From Flavobacterium noncentrifugens (GTDB lineage Bacteria > Bacteroidota > Bacteroidia > Flavobacteriales > Flavobacteriaceae): a DNA stretch of 64,000 nucleotides. Under the pieces are notes generated by a model. The model was not told where the DNA came from. It did no database searches and was given only the letters and a program-made list of their open reading frames with translations. The position numbers and the translations under genes are program-made. Below, one piece after another: positions 8,443 through 17,065 of this stretch; position 1 is the first letter of the stretch, and each line of letters starts with the position of its first letter. The stretch is from positions 372,001-436,000 of the forward strand of contig NZ_FNEZ01000001.1 of assembly GCF_900100375.1 (NCBI RefSeq). Direction: 5' to 3'.

Positions 8443-9965
8443 AAGCCAAAAACAGATATATTCTTTTACTTACAGCACTTTATTTTGCGATAAGTTATGT
8501 TGGCATTTTACATCATGAATTGTGGCTGGATGAAGCGCACCATTGGCTTTTGGCGCGTGACAGCGGCAGTTTTTCTGAACTGGTTCAGGCCACGCGGATC
8601 GAAGGCCATCCCATTTTATGGAATGTTTTGCTGTTTGGAATTACACGGTTTACATGGAACCCATTTTGGATGCAACTCCTAAATGTACTGATTGCGACTG
8701 CTTCGGTTTCTGTATTTTTATGGAAAGCACCGGTTTCGCTACCGTTCAAAATTCTTTTTATTTTCGGGTATTTCATGATTTTCGAATACAATCTGATTAG
8801 CCGAAATTATATGTTGGGCGTTTTATTTTTGTTTTTGGCGTGTGCTGCTTTTCGGGATCGCAAACAAAATTTTGCTTTATTGTGTTTTTGGCTTGCCTTG
8901 GCGGCAAATGTACATTTGATGTTTAGTGTGATTGCCTTCGCTTTGTTGCTGGCTTTGATAGTGGAAAATTATCAGCAACAAAAGTTGTTTGACAAATCAT
9001 ATCTGGTTGGCTACATCATTTTTTCAATTGGAATTTTACTGCTTTTTGTTCAGATTTTAAGCTCGAATTCAGGCTGGTTTTTTGGTTCTATAAATCAAAA
9101 TCCGTTTTCAGAAAAAATCTCAAAAGGACTCATTTCATTCTTTAAAGGAATTGTGTTGCTGCCCGATTTTAGGACATTGCATTTTTGGAATACAAATTTA
9201 ATTGTTGTTTTAAGCCGGAAATTATCCGTTGTTTTAGGTTTGATGATTTATTTTCTTCCGTTGTTTGTTTTTCGGAAAAAGCACGCGCTTTTCTTCGTTT
9301 ACATCGCTTTAATCGGAATGCAGGTTTTCTTTTTTATCACCCAAAGAGCAGCGGCGCGTTTCCATGGGATGGCGTTTCTGATTGTCATTATTGGTTTTTG
9401 GATCGAACATTATTATGTTTCTGATCATTCGAAATTCAAGAATATTTCAATCCGTTTTGATCTTACAAAATTTAAAAAAGCCATACTTTATAGTATTCTC
9501 ATTTTACATTGCTTTTCAGGAATAATAGCTTATTACATTGATTTCACGCAGCCGTTTGCTTCTGCAAAAGAAATAGTGGATTTTGTCAGATCAAAAAAAC
9601 TGGACCAACTTCCAATTATGGCACTAACTTGTGATGGCACTGTTCCCAGCGCTTATTTTGAAAAGAAAATTTGGTTTTTATACGATCATAGTTATCAAAG
9701 CTATTGCCATTGGGATGGAAATTTTCCTTCCAATGTTTCAGCTTCAGAAATTGCAGTATTGATCGGTGATTTCATGAAAAACCACAACCGCGCAGTGTAT
9801 ATTTCTTATGACCCGATCGTTAAAAATTCGGAAACCGGCATCTGGATCCCGATTTCCAATGAGGTGAAAGTGCGATTCTTAAAAGCATTTGTAAACAACG
9901 CTGTGGTGTCCGACAAATATTATATTTTTGAAGTGTCACGAATCACTGAAACAAACCAGCGATGA
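8439..9965 (+). CDS. GT39-type integral membrane glycosyltransferase
   Basis: 508 residues with a TTG start overlapping the previous stop. After the first membrane segment comes HHELWLDEAHHWLLARDSGS, the external loop with the acidic residue that is the catalytic hallmark of the GT-C fold in ArnT/PMT/GT39 proteins, followed by EGHPILWNVLLFGITRF. About ten hydrophobic segments follow, and then a soluble C-terminal domain of about 130 residues. Such enzymes move a sugar from a polyprenyl-phosphate donor to an acceptor on the outer face of the inner membrane. The substrate is unknown. The protein is embedded in the operon (TTGA overlap upstream, ATGA overlap downstream). Confidence 0.8.
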   Translation: MKAKNRYILLLTALYFAISYVGILHHELWLDEAHHWLLARDSGSFSELVQATRIEGHPILWNVLLFGITRFTWNPFWMQLLNVLIATASVSVFLWKAPVSLPFKILFIFGYFMIFEYNLISRNYMLGVLFLFLACAAFRDRKQNFALLCFWLALAANVHLMFSVIAFALLLALIVENYQQQKLFDKSYLVGYIIFSIGILLLFVQILSSNSGWFFGSINQNPFSEKISKGLISFFKGIVLLPDFRTLHFWNTNLIVVLSRKLSVVLGLMIYFLPLFVFRKKHALFFVYIALIGMQVFFFITQRAAARFHGMAFLIVIIGFWIEHYYVSDHSKFKNISIRFDLTKFKKAILYSILILHCFSGIIAYYIDFTQPFASAKEIVDFVRSKKLDQLPIMALTCDGTVPSAYFEKKIWFLYDHSYQSYCHWDGNFPSNVSASEIAVLIGDFMKNHNRAVYISYDPIVKNSETGIWIPISNEVKVRFLKAFVNNAVVSDKYYIFEVSRITETNQR

Positions 9966-11086
9966 AAAAATTCTCCATTCTTTTCGTGTTTTTTTTGCTA
10001 TCGTGTGCGAACAATTCGGCTTCCGATTTGATGGCTGATGCCGATACTTTTGAAACGCTAAACTTAAAATGGAACAAAGCATATCCTGATGACAACATCC
10101 AGAAATCGTCAATCGGGCTTGAATGGGCGCTTTCCTATTGTGGCGCAATTTTACCGAATGCACCAGGCGGAATAAATGTTGGCACTGAAATTATCACACT
10201 TAATTTAAGTGAATTGGGTTTTACAGATGCCGCACTTGAGAAACTGTACAAACTCCACCAAAAAATAAAATCTTCACCCGAATATCAGGCAAACGGAACG
10301 ATCGATCTTGGGCGTTACGTGACTTTATTGCTCGGCGCGCCGGAACATTATTACCGGATTGTGGGCATTCCCGAAAAACTTGACGATGTGCTTTCAAATT
10401 ATAATTTGCTGCCAGAAAAAGGCTACGTCAACCATTCCGGCGTGTCGCTGGAACATCGGATCCTCCGGTTTTCGGAACAAAAAAAGCTTAACCAGGTGTT
10501 TGTTTCTTCAGAAGTCGATTCGGTTTCGGGTGCTGTTTATGAATATGAAACGATAGAAATCATCCCGAACGGACAAATCCGGTTTGGTATTTTTGATGCT
10601 GATGGCAATCGGAAAAACAATGCCGATGCATTGCATTCAAACGCCGGAAAACCTGCAAAATGCATGTGGTGCCACGAATCGATCATTCAACCTTTGTACA
10701 ATGTTCAGGGAAATTTTCCGGAATTCCTGACGTATTTGCAGTTGAAAGAAAAACTAATCAATTTCAATCAATTGCTTCAAAACCAAAAATATGCGCTCAC
10801 AACCGGAGTCGATTTTTCCCAGAACCAGCAAAATACCCTGACCGAATTGCTGTATATTTCTTTTATGGAACCATCGGCAGAACGGCTGGCTTTAGAGTGG
10901 AATTTGCCGCTTGCGAATGTTCAATCCTTGCTTTTGGGATTGCCCACGCATACATACCACGAATTTCCTTTCTTGGGGAATTTATACGACCGAAATATGA
11001 TAGAAAACCTTGCGCCGCATAAAGGTTTGTCTGTTTCTTCAAGTGTTCGCGAAGCTTCTGAAACCGAAGTCAACCACATCAATTAG
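9962..11086 (+). CDS. Lipoprotein with a single haem-c (CxxCH) motif
   Basis: 374 residues. The signal peptide ends in the lipobox LLSC, so a lipid-anchored periplasmic or outer-membrane protein is expected. The only recognisable motif is CMWCH at residues 234-238, which fits covalent attachment of one haem c. No second CxxCH and no obvious distal Met ligand are visible, so cytochrome function is unproven. The rest is not recognised. The 4-base overlaps with the GT39 gene upstream and the one-base gap to the GT87 gene downstream show that it belongs to the same operon, which is unusual for a putative cytochrome. It might instead use CxxC in a thiol reaction. Confidence 0.65.
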   Translation: MKKFSILFVFFLLSCANNSASDLMADADTFETLNLKWNKAYPDDNIQKSSIGLEWALSYCGAILPNAPGGINVGTEIITLNLSELGFTDAALEKLYKLHQKIKSSPEYQANGTIDLGRYVTLLLGAPEHYYRIVGIPEKLDDVLSNYNLLPEKGYVNHSGVSLEHRILRFSEQKKLNQVFVSSEVDSVSGAVYEYETIEIIPNGQIRFGIFDADGNRKNNADALHSNAGKPAKCMWCHESIIQPLYNVQGNFPEFLTYLQLKEKLINFNQLLQNQKYALTTGVDFSQNQQNTLTELLYISFMEPSAERLALEWNLPLANVQSLLLGLPTHTYHEFPFLGNLYDRNMIENLAPHKGLSVSSSVREASETEVNHIN

Positions 11087-11087
11087 T

Positions 11088-12635
11088 ATGAAACAAGCTG
11101 TGCAAAAATATTCTTATTGGATCCCGATTGTGCTGCATTGCGTGTTTTATATTTTCAAAGCGGCTGCCTTTCCTGCGGGTGATTTTGCGAATTATTATTT
11201 TGGAGGGAAATTTTTGGCGGATGGGCATTTTAATGCCGCTGTTTATTTTCCGTACGAATTCAACAAAGCGATCGCCGATTTGGGTTACAGCAACATTTTT
11301 GTGAGTTATGCGCCAAACACGCCGTTCCTGGCTGTTTTATTTGTGCCATTTTCGTTATTGCCATTGGCTGCAGCCAAAATTCTATTCAACTGCATTAGTG
11401 TTTTGCTTTTCCTTTTCAGCCTGAAAAAGATCGTTTTGCATTATAAAATCCCGGATTTTTATGTGCTTCTGATTCCGGTGTTGTTTTTTGTGCCTATAAA
11501 AAATGAATTGCTGTTTGGGCAGGTTTACTTTTTATTGTTCTTTTTGCTGTCCGAAAGCTGGCTGGCTTATGAGAAAAAAATGTTTTTTAAAATGTCGATT
11601 TTGCTGGCCGTTGCCATTTTACTGAAAGTTTTTCCGGCGTTGTTGGTTTTGGTTTTTGTGTTTAAGAAGCAGTTTATACCGTTGCTTTATCTGGTTTTTT
11701 GCGGTTTGTTTTTGATGGCCTTTTCGATGCTTTTTACCGGAATTAACATTTGGGAATTTTATTTTTTTTCGGTTTTACCAAAAGCTTCCAATGGCGAAAT
11801 TGCAGGCGAATATGTGGCCAATTACCAATCGGTTTTTATGTTCCTGAAGCAATTGCTGGTTTATGATAAAACCTGGAATCCGACTGGCTTTGATTTGCCG
11901 GTTTTGTTTGTCGCTTTGTTGTTGGCATTTAAAATCAAACTGGTTGCGATTGGGTTTTACATCAGCAGGAAAGCCAACAATTCGCTTTTTGTGTTGGCGT
12001 ATTGGATTGTAGCGATGGTTTTGATATCGCCTTACGGCAGCACTTACACCTTTATTTTATTGATTTTTCCCGTTTTTGCGTTGGTAAAAAGCCCGTATTC
12101 TACTGTTGTAAAAACCGCTGCTTTTTTGCTGCTGATGCTTGTAAACTTTATTCCGGTCGCGCAATTGGTCGTCCTGCCGTTTCCGGTTTCTTATTTGCGG
12201 TTGTTTGCTTTGTTGGGGTTTTTTGGGATTTTGGTTTGGATGATGATTCGATATGTGAACCTGAAAATCATTTCGGTTGTTGTCGTTGTGCCTTTTCTAT
12301 TGGTTTTGATCCTAAAGAAAAAAGAAATGGTAGTTTCAGATTGCGTGTTGAAAAATCCACCGATTTTGATTTATGATTTTAAAGTTTCGGGCAATGAGCT
12401 GACCTATTATTATTGGAATGAAAATGGGGAAAACCGAAAAACGATTGCATTTGAAGCGAAACACAACATTTCATCCAAAATAAAACACAATCAGGTTTTT
12501 TACAACGGAAAAAAAATGGCTACCGATTCAGGCCATAAATCCAAGGCTTTGGTTATCGATAAAAAAATCCTGTATTTATCAGATTTTGGCCGGGGCATTG
12601 GATTTTATAACTTGAGGATGGTTTCGGTGAAATAA
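11088..12635 (+). CDS. GT87-type (DUF2029) integral membrane glycosyltransferase
   Basis: 515 residues. The ATG at 11088 is chosen because it follows the upstream stop by one base; the longer frame to 11010 only overlaps that gene. After one membrane helix comes AAFPAGDFANYYFGGKFLAD, the aspartate-bearing loop typical of GT87/PimE-like GT-C enzymes, then ISYAP-like 'FVSYAPNTPFLAVLFVPFSLLP'. About ten more hydrophobic stretches follow, and the last ~100 residues are soluble. It probably transfers a sugar (mannose in the characterised relatives) from a polyprenyl-phosphate donor; the actual sugar is unknown. It is the last gene of the operon. Confidence 0.8.
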   Translation: MKQAVQKYSYWIPIVLHCVFYIFKAAAFPAGDFANYYFGGKFLADGHFNAAVYFPYEFNKAIADLGYSNIFVSYAPNTPFLAVLFVPFSLLPLAAAKILFNCISVLLFLFSLKKIVLHYKIPDFYVLLIPVLFFVPIKNELLFGQVYFLLFFLLSESWLAYEKKMFFKMSILLAVAILLKVFPALLVLVFVFKKQFIPLLYLVFCGLFLMAFSMLFTGINIWEFYFFSVLPKASNGEIAGEYVANYQSVFMFLKQLLVYDKTWNPTGFDLPVLFVALLLAFKIKLVAIGFYISRKANNSLFVLAYWIVAMVLISPYGSTYTFILLIFPVFALVKSPYSTVVKTAAFLLLMLVNFIPVAQLVVLPFPVSYLRLFALLGFFGILVWMMIRYVNLKIISVVVVVPFLLVLILKKKEMVVSDCVLKNPPILIYDFKVSGNELTYYYWNENGENRKTIAFEAKHNISSKIKHNQVFYNGKKMATDSGHKSKALVIDKKILYLSDFGRGIGFYNLRMVSVK

Positions 12636-12662
12636 AACCACCTTATACGCGATTATCAACAT

Positions 12663-13188
12663 CTAACTTCCTGCACTATCCACATCCAATCGGAGTTGCT
12701 CCAATTTAGATTCAAGTAATAATTTTTCGAGTCCGAGTATTTCCTGCTTGTGCACTTGTTCGGCGATGAAATCCAAAATTGGTGTTTTGAGCGACTTAGC
12801 CATTTTGATATTTAATATTTCAACTTCCGGTTTCGATCTTATTCCGGTTTCGCGACTGGTGAGAAAATCAGTAAATCGTAACAGCCCGGCCTAAACACCT
12901 TGTTTTTCATAGCGGCAGCAATTTTTTGCGCCGTAAGCATTTGCTGGAATTCGTTTTCGCGCAACTGGCGTTCGAAATGTTGCGTGGCTGCTATTTGCTT
13001 TACCGGGTAAGTTTGTTGCCTGCTGGTTCCGTTTTTTGAATACAAACAAGCATTTCGGCGAAAAGTTGTTTTGTCGATAGCGGTAAATCGCGCTTGCCAA
13101 TTTCAAATATAGACCATTGGCTGCGGGTTATACCGAGTAACGTTGCCATCTCTTCCTGGGTAATGCCAATTAAGGTTTTGATTGGGTG
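12663..13188 (-). pseudogene. Broken HTH (XRE-like) regulator gene, two frameshifts and no start codon
   Basis: Reading the minus strand, one protein is spread over three frames. The first frame (13188 to about 13018) encodes IGITQEEMATLLGITRSQWS and FEIGKRDLPLSTKQLFAEML, a clear helix-turn-helix, then stops at TAA. A second frame (about 13045 to 12839) continues with a coiled-coil-like stretch including QHFERQLRENEFQQML and TAQKIAAAMKNK. A third frame (about 12880 to 12663) carries DFLTSRETG and ends in a Leu/Glu-rich helix before TAG. No start codon exists in the first frame: TAA directly precedes His-Pro-Ile. Small HTH proteins of this shape occur in flavobacteria. The gene lies at the junction between the radical SAM operon and an AT-rich inverted block. 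Confidence 0.7.
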
Positions 13189-13263
13189 TTATTAAATAAT
13201 TATTATAGAAAATGTGTCGCTCTTAGGAAAGCGTTTTATTCGAAAAAGGGCTACAATGCTACT

Positions 13264-14373
13264 TTAAGCAAAGCAACAATCACCGTCTCCAAAATTCATC
13301 CTTGTATTATCAAAATCTGATTTATTGAATACTTTTGAGATAATAGACTGTTTTGTTTTCTTTGTTTTGTACAAAAATATACTTGACTTCTTAAAATTTG
13401 CACAAATAGCTTCTTCATAGCAAATAATTTCACGTGTATTTTGTGTAATGCTCTGGAGTTTTATAACATCTGAAATAACCTTTGTATGTCTATTTTCAAA
13501 ATAAGAAAATAGGACTTTAACAACGTAATTTCTTTTTTGAAGTACTATAAAACCAATTAACGTTCCTTTTTCTTTAATTTTAATATAGCTTATATTAAAT
13601 TCTTTGTCATACATTGAAAATTCATATTTATTTTTGTCAGTGAGTTCAATAAGTGGTGCTTCCTGAACCCAGTTGTATGCTTTAAGCCATTCAAAAAAAG
13701 CAGTTGTTTTATGAGAGATATCTTTTTTATTAAATGTATTTATAAACGTTTCTGTTTCGCTATCAATACTATTTAAATATTCGATTTTAATATTTTTTAG
13801 ACCCTTTTTTATGAATCGCCTTTGAACCGCCAATTTGAAATTAATAAAAAAATTGAAAAATGAATCCGTTATTTGAAATAGTAAATTCAGTGCTTTTGAC
13901 TTAGGAATCAGGACAGGAATCACAAATGTAAGGTTACTTCTTAGTACCGCTTTTACGCCAGTGTTATTTTTAAGTGTTGTAAAATATCCTGATTTGTCAT
14001 AAACCCTTTTAGCACTTGGAGTAAATTGAGAAATTCCAATTTGGCCTTCGTTTTCAGCATACATGGTATCAAGAATTTTTCTTCCGATCCCCGTTCCCTT
14101 TGTTTTTGGATGAACCCACCAAGTAGAAAGCCAGCCTATTTTTTTTTCTATACCATCGATGATGATTTTATCAATGAAAACACCCATATAACCTAACAAT
14201 TCATTATCGATATAAGCTAATAATAACACAATATCATCATCACTTGAATTTGGGTTTTTAGAGTGTGCCAATAAGCGATGTTTGCTAATTGCCAAAAATG
14301 GATGATTCCAAAAACCAGCATCATCAAGCAAACTTTTAATATTTCTTTTGTAAATTTTCTTTACTTCAATCAT
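13264..14373 (-). CDS. GNAT-family N-acyltransferase
   Basis: 369 residues, start ATG at 14373. The N-terminal ~130 residues form a GNAT domain, with IGWLSTWWVHPKTKGTGIGR including the acetyl-CoA pyrophosphate loop (R/Q-x-x-G-x-G/A type: KGTGIGRKIL) and a following IGISQFTPSAKRVYDKSGY helix-strand pair. The C-terminal ~200 residues are Lys/Phe-rich and look like a second, degenerate GNAT-like or FemAB-like half. It may acylate an amino sugar in a surface polysaccharide, inferred from the ATGA overlap with a polysaccharide deacetylase gene. Its base composition is visibly more AT-rich than that of the radical SAM operon, suggesting separate acquisition. Confidence 0.7.
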   Translation of the reverse strand: MIEVKKIYKRNIKSLLDDAGFWNHPFLAISKHRLLAHSKNPNSSDDDIVLLLAYIDNELLGYMGVFIDKIIIDGIEKKIGWLSTWWVHPKTKGTGIGRKILDTMYAENEGQIGISQFTPSAKRVYDKSGYFTTLKNNTGVKAVLRSNLTFVIPVLIPKSKALNLLFQITDSFFNFFINFKLAVQRRFIKKGLKNIKIEYLNSIDSETETFINTFNKKDISHKTTAFFEWLKAYNWVQEAPLIELTDKNKYEFSMYDKEFNISYIKIKEKGTLIGFIVLQKRNYVVKVLFSYFENRHTKVISDVIKLQSITQNTREIICYEEAICANFKKSSIFLYKTKKTKQSIISKVFNKSDFDNTRMNFGDGDCCFA

Positions 14374-15365
14374 TTTCTTTTAATTTGATATTTTCCTGTA
14401 ATCTGATTGAAGCATTTATAGAGATTTTCAGTAACAATGTGCTTTTGAATTTGTTTGGTTGGATTCTCAAATGAAACACGTTGGATAATTCGATTATCAA
14501 TATCCTTTTTTAAACCTGAATTCCCGAACAGTAAGATATTTTGATCATATTGGAAGAGTTCATTTAATAATTTTCTCGAAATATTTTTATCCGAAAACGG
14601 AAAGGCAAACAACGAATAAGATATTCCAAAATTAAGTTTTAGCCATTCGATAGATCCTATTATTTCTGTTTTTTGTTCTTCAACACTTAATTTGTTTAGA
14701 GGCGGATGTGTCATAGTATGCCCGCCAAAAAAGAAGCCATCATTCATCATTTCCTGAATTTGCACCTTTGACACATAGGGCTTTTGTTCTTTTAAATAGG
14801 CTTCAATGTCAAAATTCAATATATGAAAAATGTCATTTATTTTATTGCGTTCTGAGTATGGAATATTTTTGAATTTTGATATAAAGTCTCCGGTAGTCTC
14901 ATAATTAATGTAAAATATTTTGCTTATTTTATCAAGCAAATTTTTATCAAAATTACGCTGTTTCAAGTGACTTATTATAATGCTAATGTAATGTTTGTAT
15001 AAACCAATGTTGTTATCTACATAAACCGGATTTATAAAAAAGATCGCACTTAAACCTTTTTCTTTTAAAATAGGATAAACAACACTATATATTTCTTCTA
15101 AACCGTCATCAAAACTAATCAAAAAAGTATTTTTCTGGGATTTGTGCTGAATCAAATCATCAGGATTTATCGGAGTATAATTCTTTAATAAGACTTCTAA
15201 ATCATTTTTGAACTGAATTGTATTTTTATAGGGATATAAATTTTCAATATGCGCAACCTTATTATCTCTTACAATATGATAGTATGGAAAAAGAAATTGG
15301 TTTTTAAATAAAGGAAGTAGCCTTTTGTTAGATATATGATACAAAGTGTTTTTGATGATTCCCAT
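14370..15365 (-). CDS. NodB-type polysaccharide deacetylase
   Basis: 331 residues, start ATG at 15365. The NodB homology motif 1 is present as FLISFDDGLEEI (the first catalytic/metal Asp pair) and motif 2 as FFFGGHTMTHPPLNKLS (the H-x3-H pair). A later segment, YSLFAFPFSDKN, replaces the usual RxPY/R motif 3. No signal peptide is obvious, so the site of action is uncertain. Metal-dependent N-deacetylation of an acetylated amino sugar is the family reaction. It is coupled to the downstream GNAT gene by a 4-base overlap; a deacetylase followed by an acyltransferase suggests replacement of one acyl group by another on a sugar. The gene is AT-rich like its neighbour. Confidence 0.8.
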   Translation of the reverse strand: MGIIKNTLYHISNKRLLPLFKNQFLFPYYHIVRDNKVAHIENLYPYKNTIQFKNDLEVLLKNYTPINPDDLIQHKSQKNTFLISFDDGLEEIYSVVYPILKEKGLSAIFFINPVYVDNNIGLYKHYISIIISHLKQRNFDKNLLDKISKIFYINYETTGDFISKFKNIPYSERNKINDIFHILNFDIEAYLKEQKPYVSKVQIQEMMNDGFFFGGHTMTHPPLNKLSVEEQKTEIIGSIEWLKLNFGISYSLFAFPFSDKNISRKLLNELFQYDQNILLFGNSGLKKDIDNRIIQRVSFENPTKQIQKHIVTENLYKCFNQITGKYQIKRK

Positions 15366-15465
15366 AACTGTACATTAAACTCAATTTGGTTGAGAGTTTT
15401 GTTTGATTGTAAAAATAACCTTTTTGGTAAATTTAAAACCAAAAAATCCTTACATTAATAATGGC

Positions 15466-16962
15466 CTATTTATAAAATTTATATACCTCGTGAACGTAAA
15501 ACTCTTTTTTGACAGAAGAAATACCTTTATCCAGTTGTAAGTGTTTTATATTTCCTGAAAATTCCCCACCATTTGATAACAAGTAAATTTGATTGTTCTG
15601 CCTTAATTCTGAATTGATATAATTTTGGATTTGTTTGTTATCGGGCCGCAATACTACGAGTTCGAGTTGGTGCTTTTTATCAAACCGGTCAAAATAATAT
15701 TGGTAAAATGTTTTTTTTCGAATGGCCAAGTTCAAATATCCCGGATCAATCTGAAGGTATTCCAGATGCGTTTTCTCCCACGGTTCGCCAATGACAATTA
15801 CTTTTGAATGCTGTGAACCATTTGATCTTACTACATATTCTACGGCTTGTCGCCATTCTTCTCTTTTCGATTTGTAATGTGTAGTGCCTTCGGAAACTAC
15901 AATAATTATTGCCGCAACGATTAAAATATTTTTTGCGCGTTTTGACAAATCGACAAAAGAAAGCAAAACTGCAATCGCCAGTAAAATAAATGGAACCAAT
16001 ATGATGTAATGCCTGTAATAATAAAAATAGGGAATGATTGGCGACCACGCGATAATCAATATGAAAAACAAAGCCAGCAGAAGAATGATGCTGTAAGCTG
16101 ATCTGGTTTTTAAAATCTGAGACCATGAAAAATACACCAGCAAGGGCAAAGCGGCCAAAACTGCAATTGATGCATACTTGCCAATGGTAGAATAGCCAAA
16201 AAACAGCATCGAAATAATTTCTTTTACAATCGTAAAATCCTGGTCGATTAGAAATGACTTGTCGATTTTTAAAATGATCCAAAAATATGGCAGCCACAAC
16301 AATCCGGCGGCAAAAGAAATAAAAACAGCCACAATGAGTTTTTTCAGAATCGAAATCTGCTTGTAATGGCAAACCATCAAAATACCAAACAACAACGCAC
16401 TGACCAGTATTCCGGTATAATGCGTATAAGACGATAAAATGGAAAACACGGTAAAGTACCACAATTTTCTTCGAAAGTTTTTTTCTTCAGGCTGCAATAA
16501 ATCAATAAAACACAGCAATTGCAAAACGGCAAACAGCAACAGCAACCCATAAGCCCTGGCTTCCTGTGCGAAAAACAAAAAACTGTAACTGCAGCCTACG
16601 AGCAATAAAAGTGACTTCCATTCGCCATGATGAAATCTTTTCCTGATGCCGTTAATGAAAAAAAACGAGGCGAGAAGCACAAATATTACAGATGGAAAAC
16701 GTGCCCAGAATTCAGTTGCCGGGAAAATTTTCAGCCAAAACCGCAGGAAAAAGTAATACAGTGGCGGATTCGAGTCATACAAAACCCAGTTTTGAAGAAA
16801 TTTATGATAATTAGGTTCTAAAGCGGCACACACAGAGTACAGTTCATCCAAGGAAAAACTGCGCGATTCCAAATTAAAAAATTTAGCAAAAACTACAATT
16901 ATAATAAAAACAACTGTCGCTATTTTATTTAATTTATAAAAGTTATTGAAGTTTTTCCTCAT
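15466..16962 (-). CDS. GT39-type membrane glycosyltransferase
   Basis: 498 residues from the ATG at 16962; a TTG at 16989 would add nine residues. After the first membrane helix comes NLESRSFSLDELYSVCAALE, with the GT-C acidic loop, and then DSNPPLYYFFLRFWLKIFPA, the 'nPPLyy' signature of GT39/ArnT-like proteins. About ten membrane segments and a ~110-residue soluble C-terminal part follow. The expected reaction is transfer from a polyprenyl-phosphate-linked sugar outside the inner membrane. It lies on the opposite strand to the radical SAM modules, next to the deacetylase and acyltransferase, and is divergent from the flippase at 17066. Confidence 0.85.
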   Translation of the reverse strand: MRKNFNNFYKLNKIATVVFIIIVVFAKFFNLESRSFSLDELYSVCAALEPNYHKFLQNWVLYDSNPPLYYFFLRFWLKIFPATEFWARFPSVIFVLLASFFFINGIRKRFHHGEWKSLLLLVGCSYSFLFFAQEARAYGLLLLFAVLQLLCFIDLLQPEEKNFRRKLWYFTVFSILSSYTHYTGILVSALLFGILMVCHYKQISILKKLIVAVFISFAAGLLWLPYFWIILKIDKSFLIDQDFTIVKEIISMLFFGYSTIGKYASIAVLAALPLLVYFSWSQILKTRSAYSIILLLALFFILIIAWSPIIPYFYYYRHYIILVPFILLAIAVLLSFVDLSKRAKNILIVAAIIIVVSEGTTHYKSKREEWRQAVEYVVRSNGSQHSKVIVIGEPWEKTHLEYLQIDPGYLNLAIRKKTFYQYYFDRFDKKHQLELVVLRPDNKQIQNYINSELRQNNQIYLLSNGGEFSGNIKHLQLDKGISSVKKEFYVHEVYKFYK

Positions 16963-17065
16963 TGGATTTATTTTTTCAAAAATATGCAAATATTAATTAC
17001 TGAAACATTTAGATTTCAAGCAACCTTTCGCCTAAAAATTAATCTACCCATAAAAACAAAAGCAA

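Noticed and set aside
11010..11087. Longer start for the GT87 gene
   Set aside because: It overlaps the upstream coding region; the ATG at 11088 is one base past the previous stop and fits the operon spacing.
12839..13106. Two open frames on the minus strand that look like separate small proteins
   Set aside because: They are pieces of one frameshifted HTH gene read in different frames.
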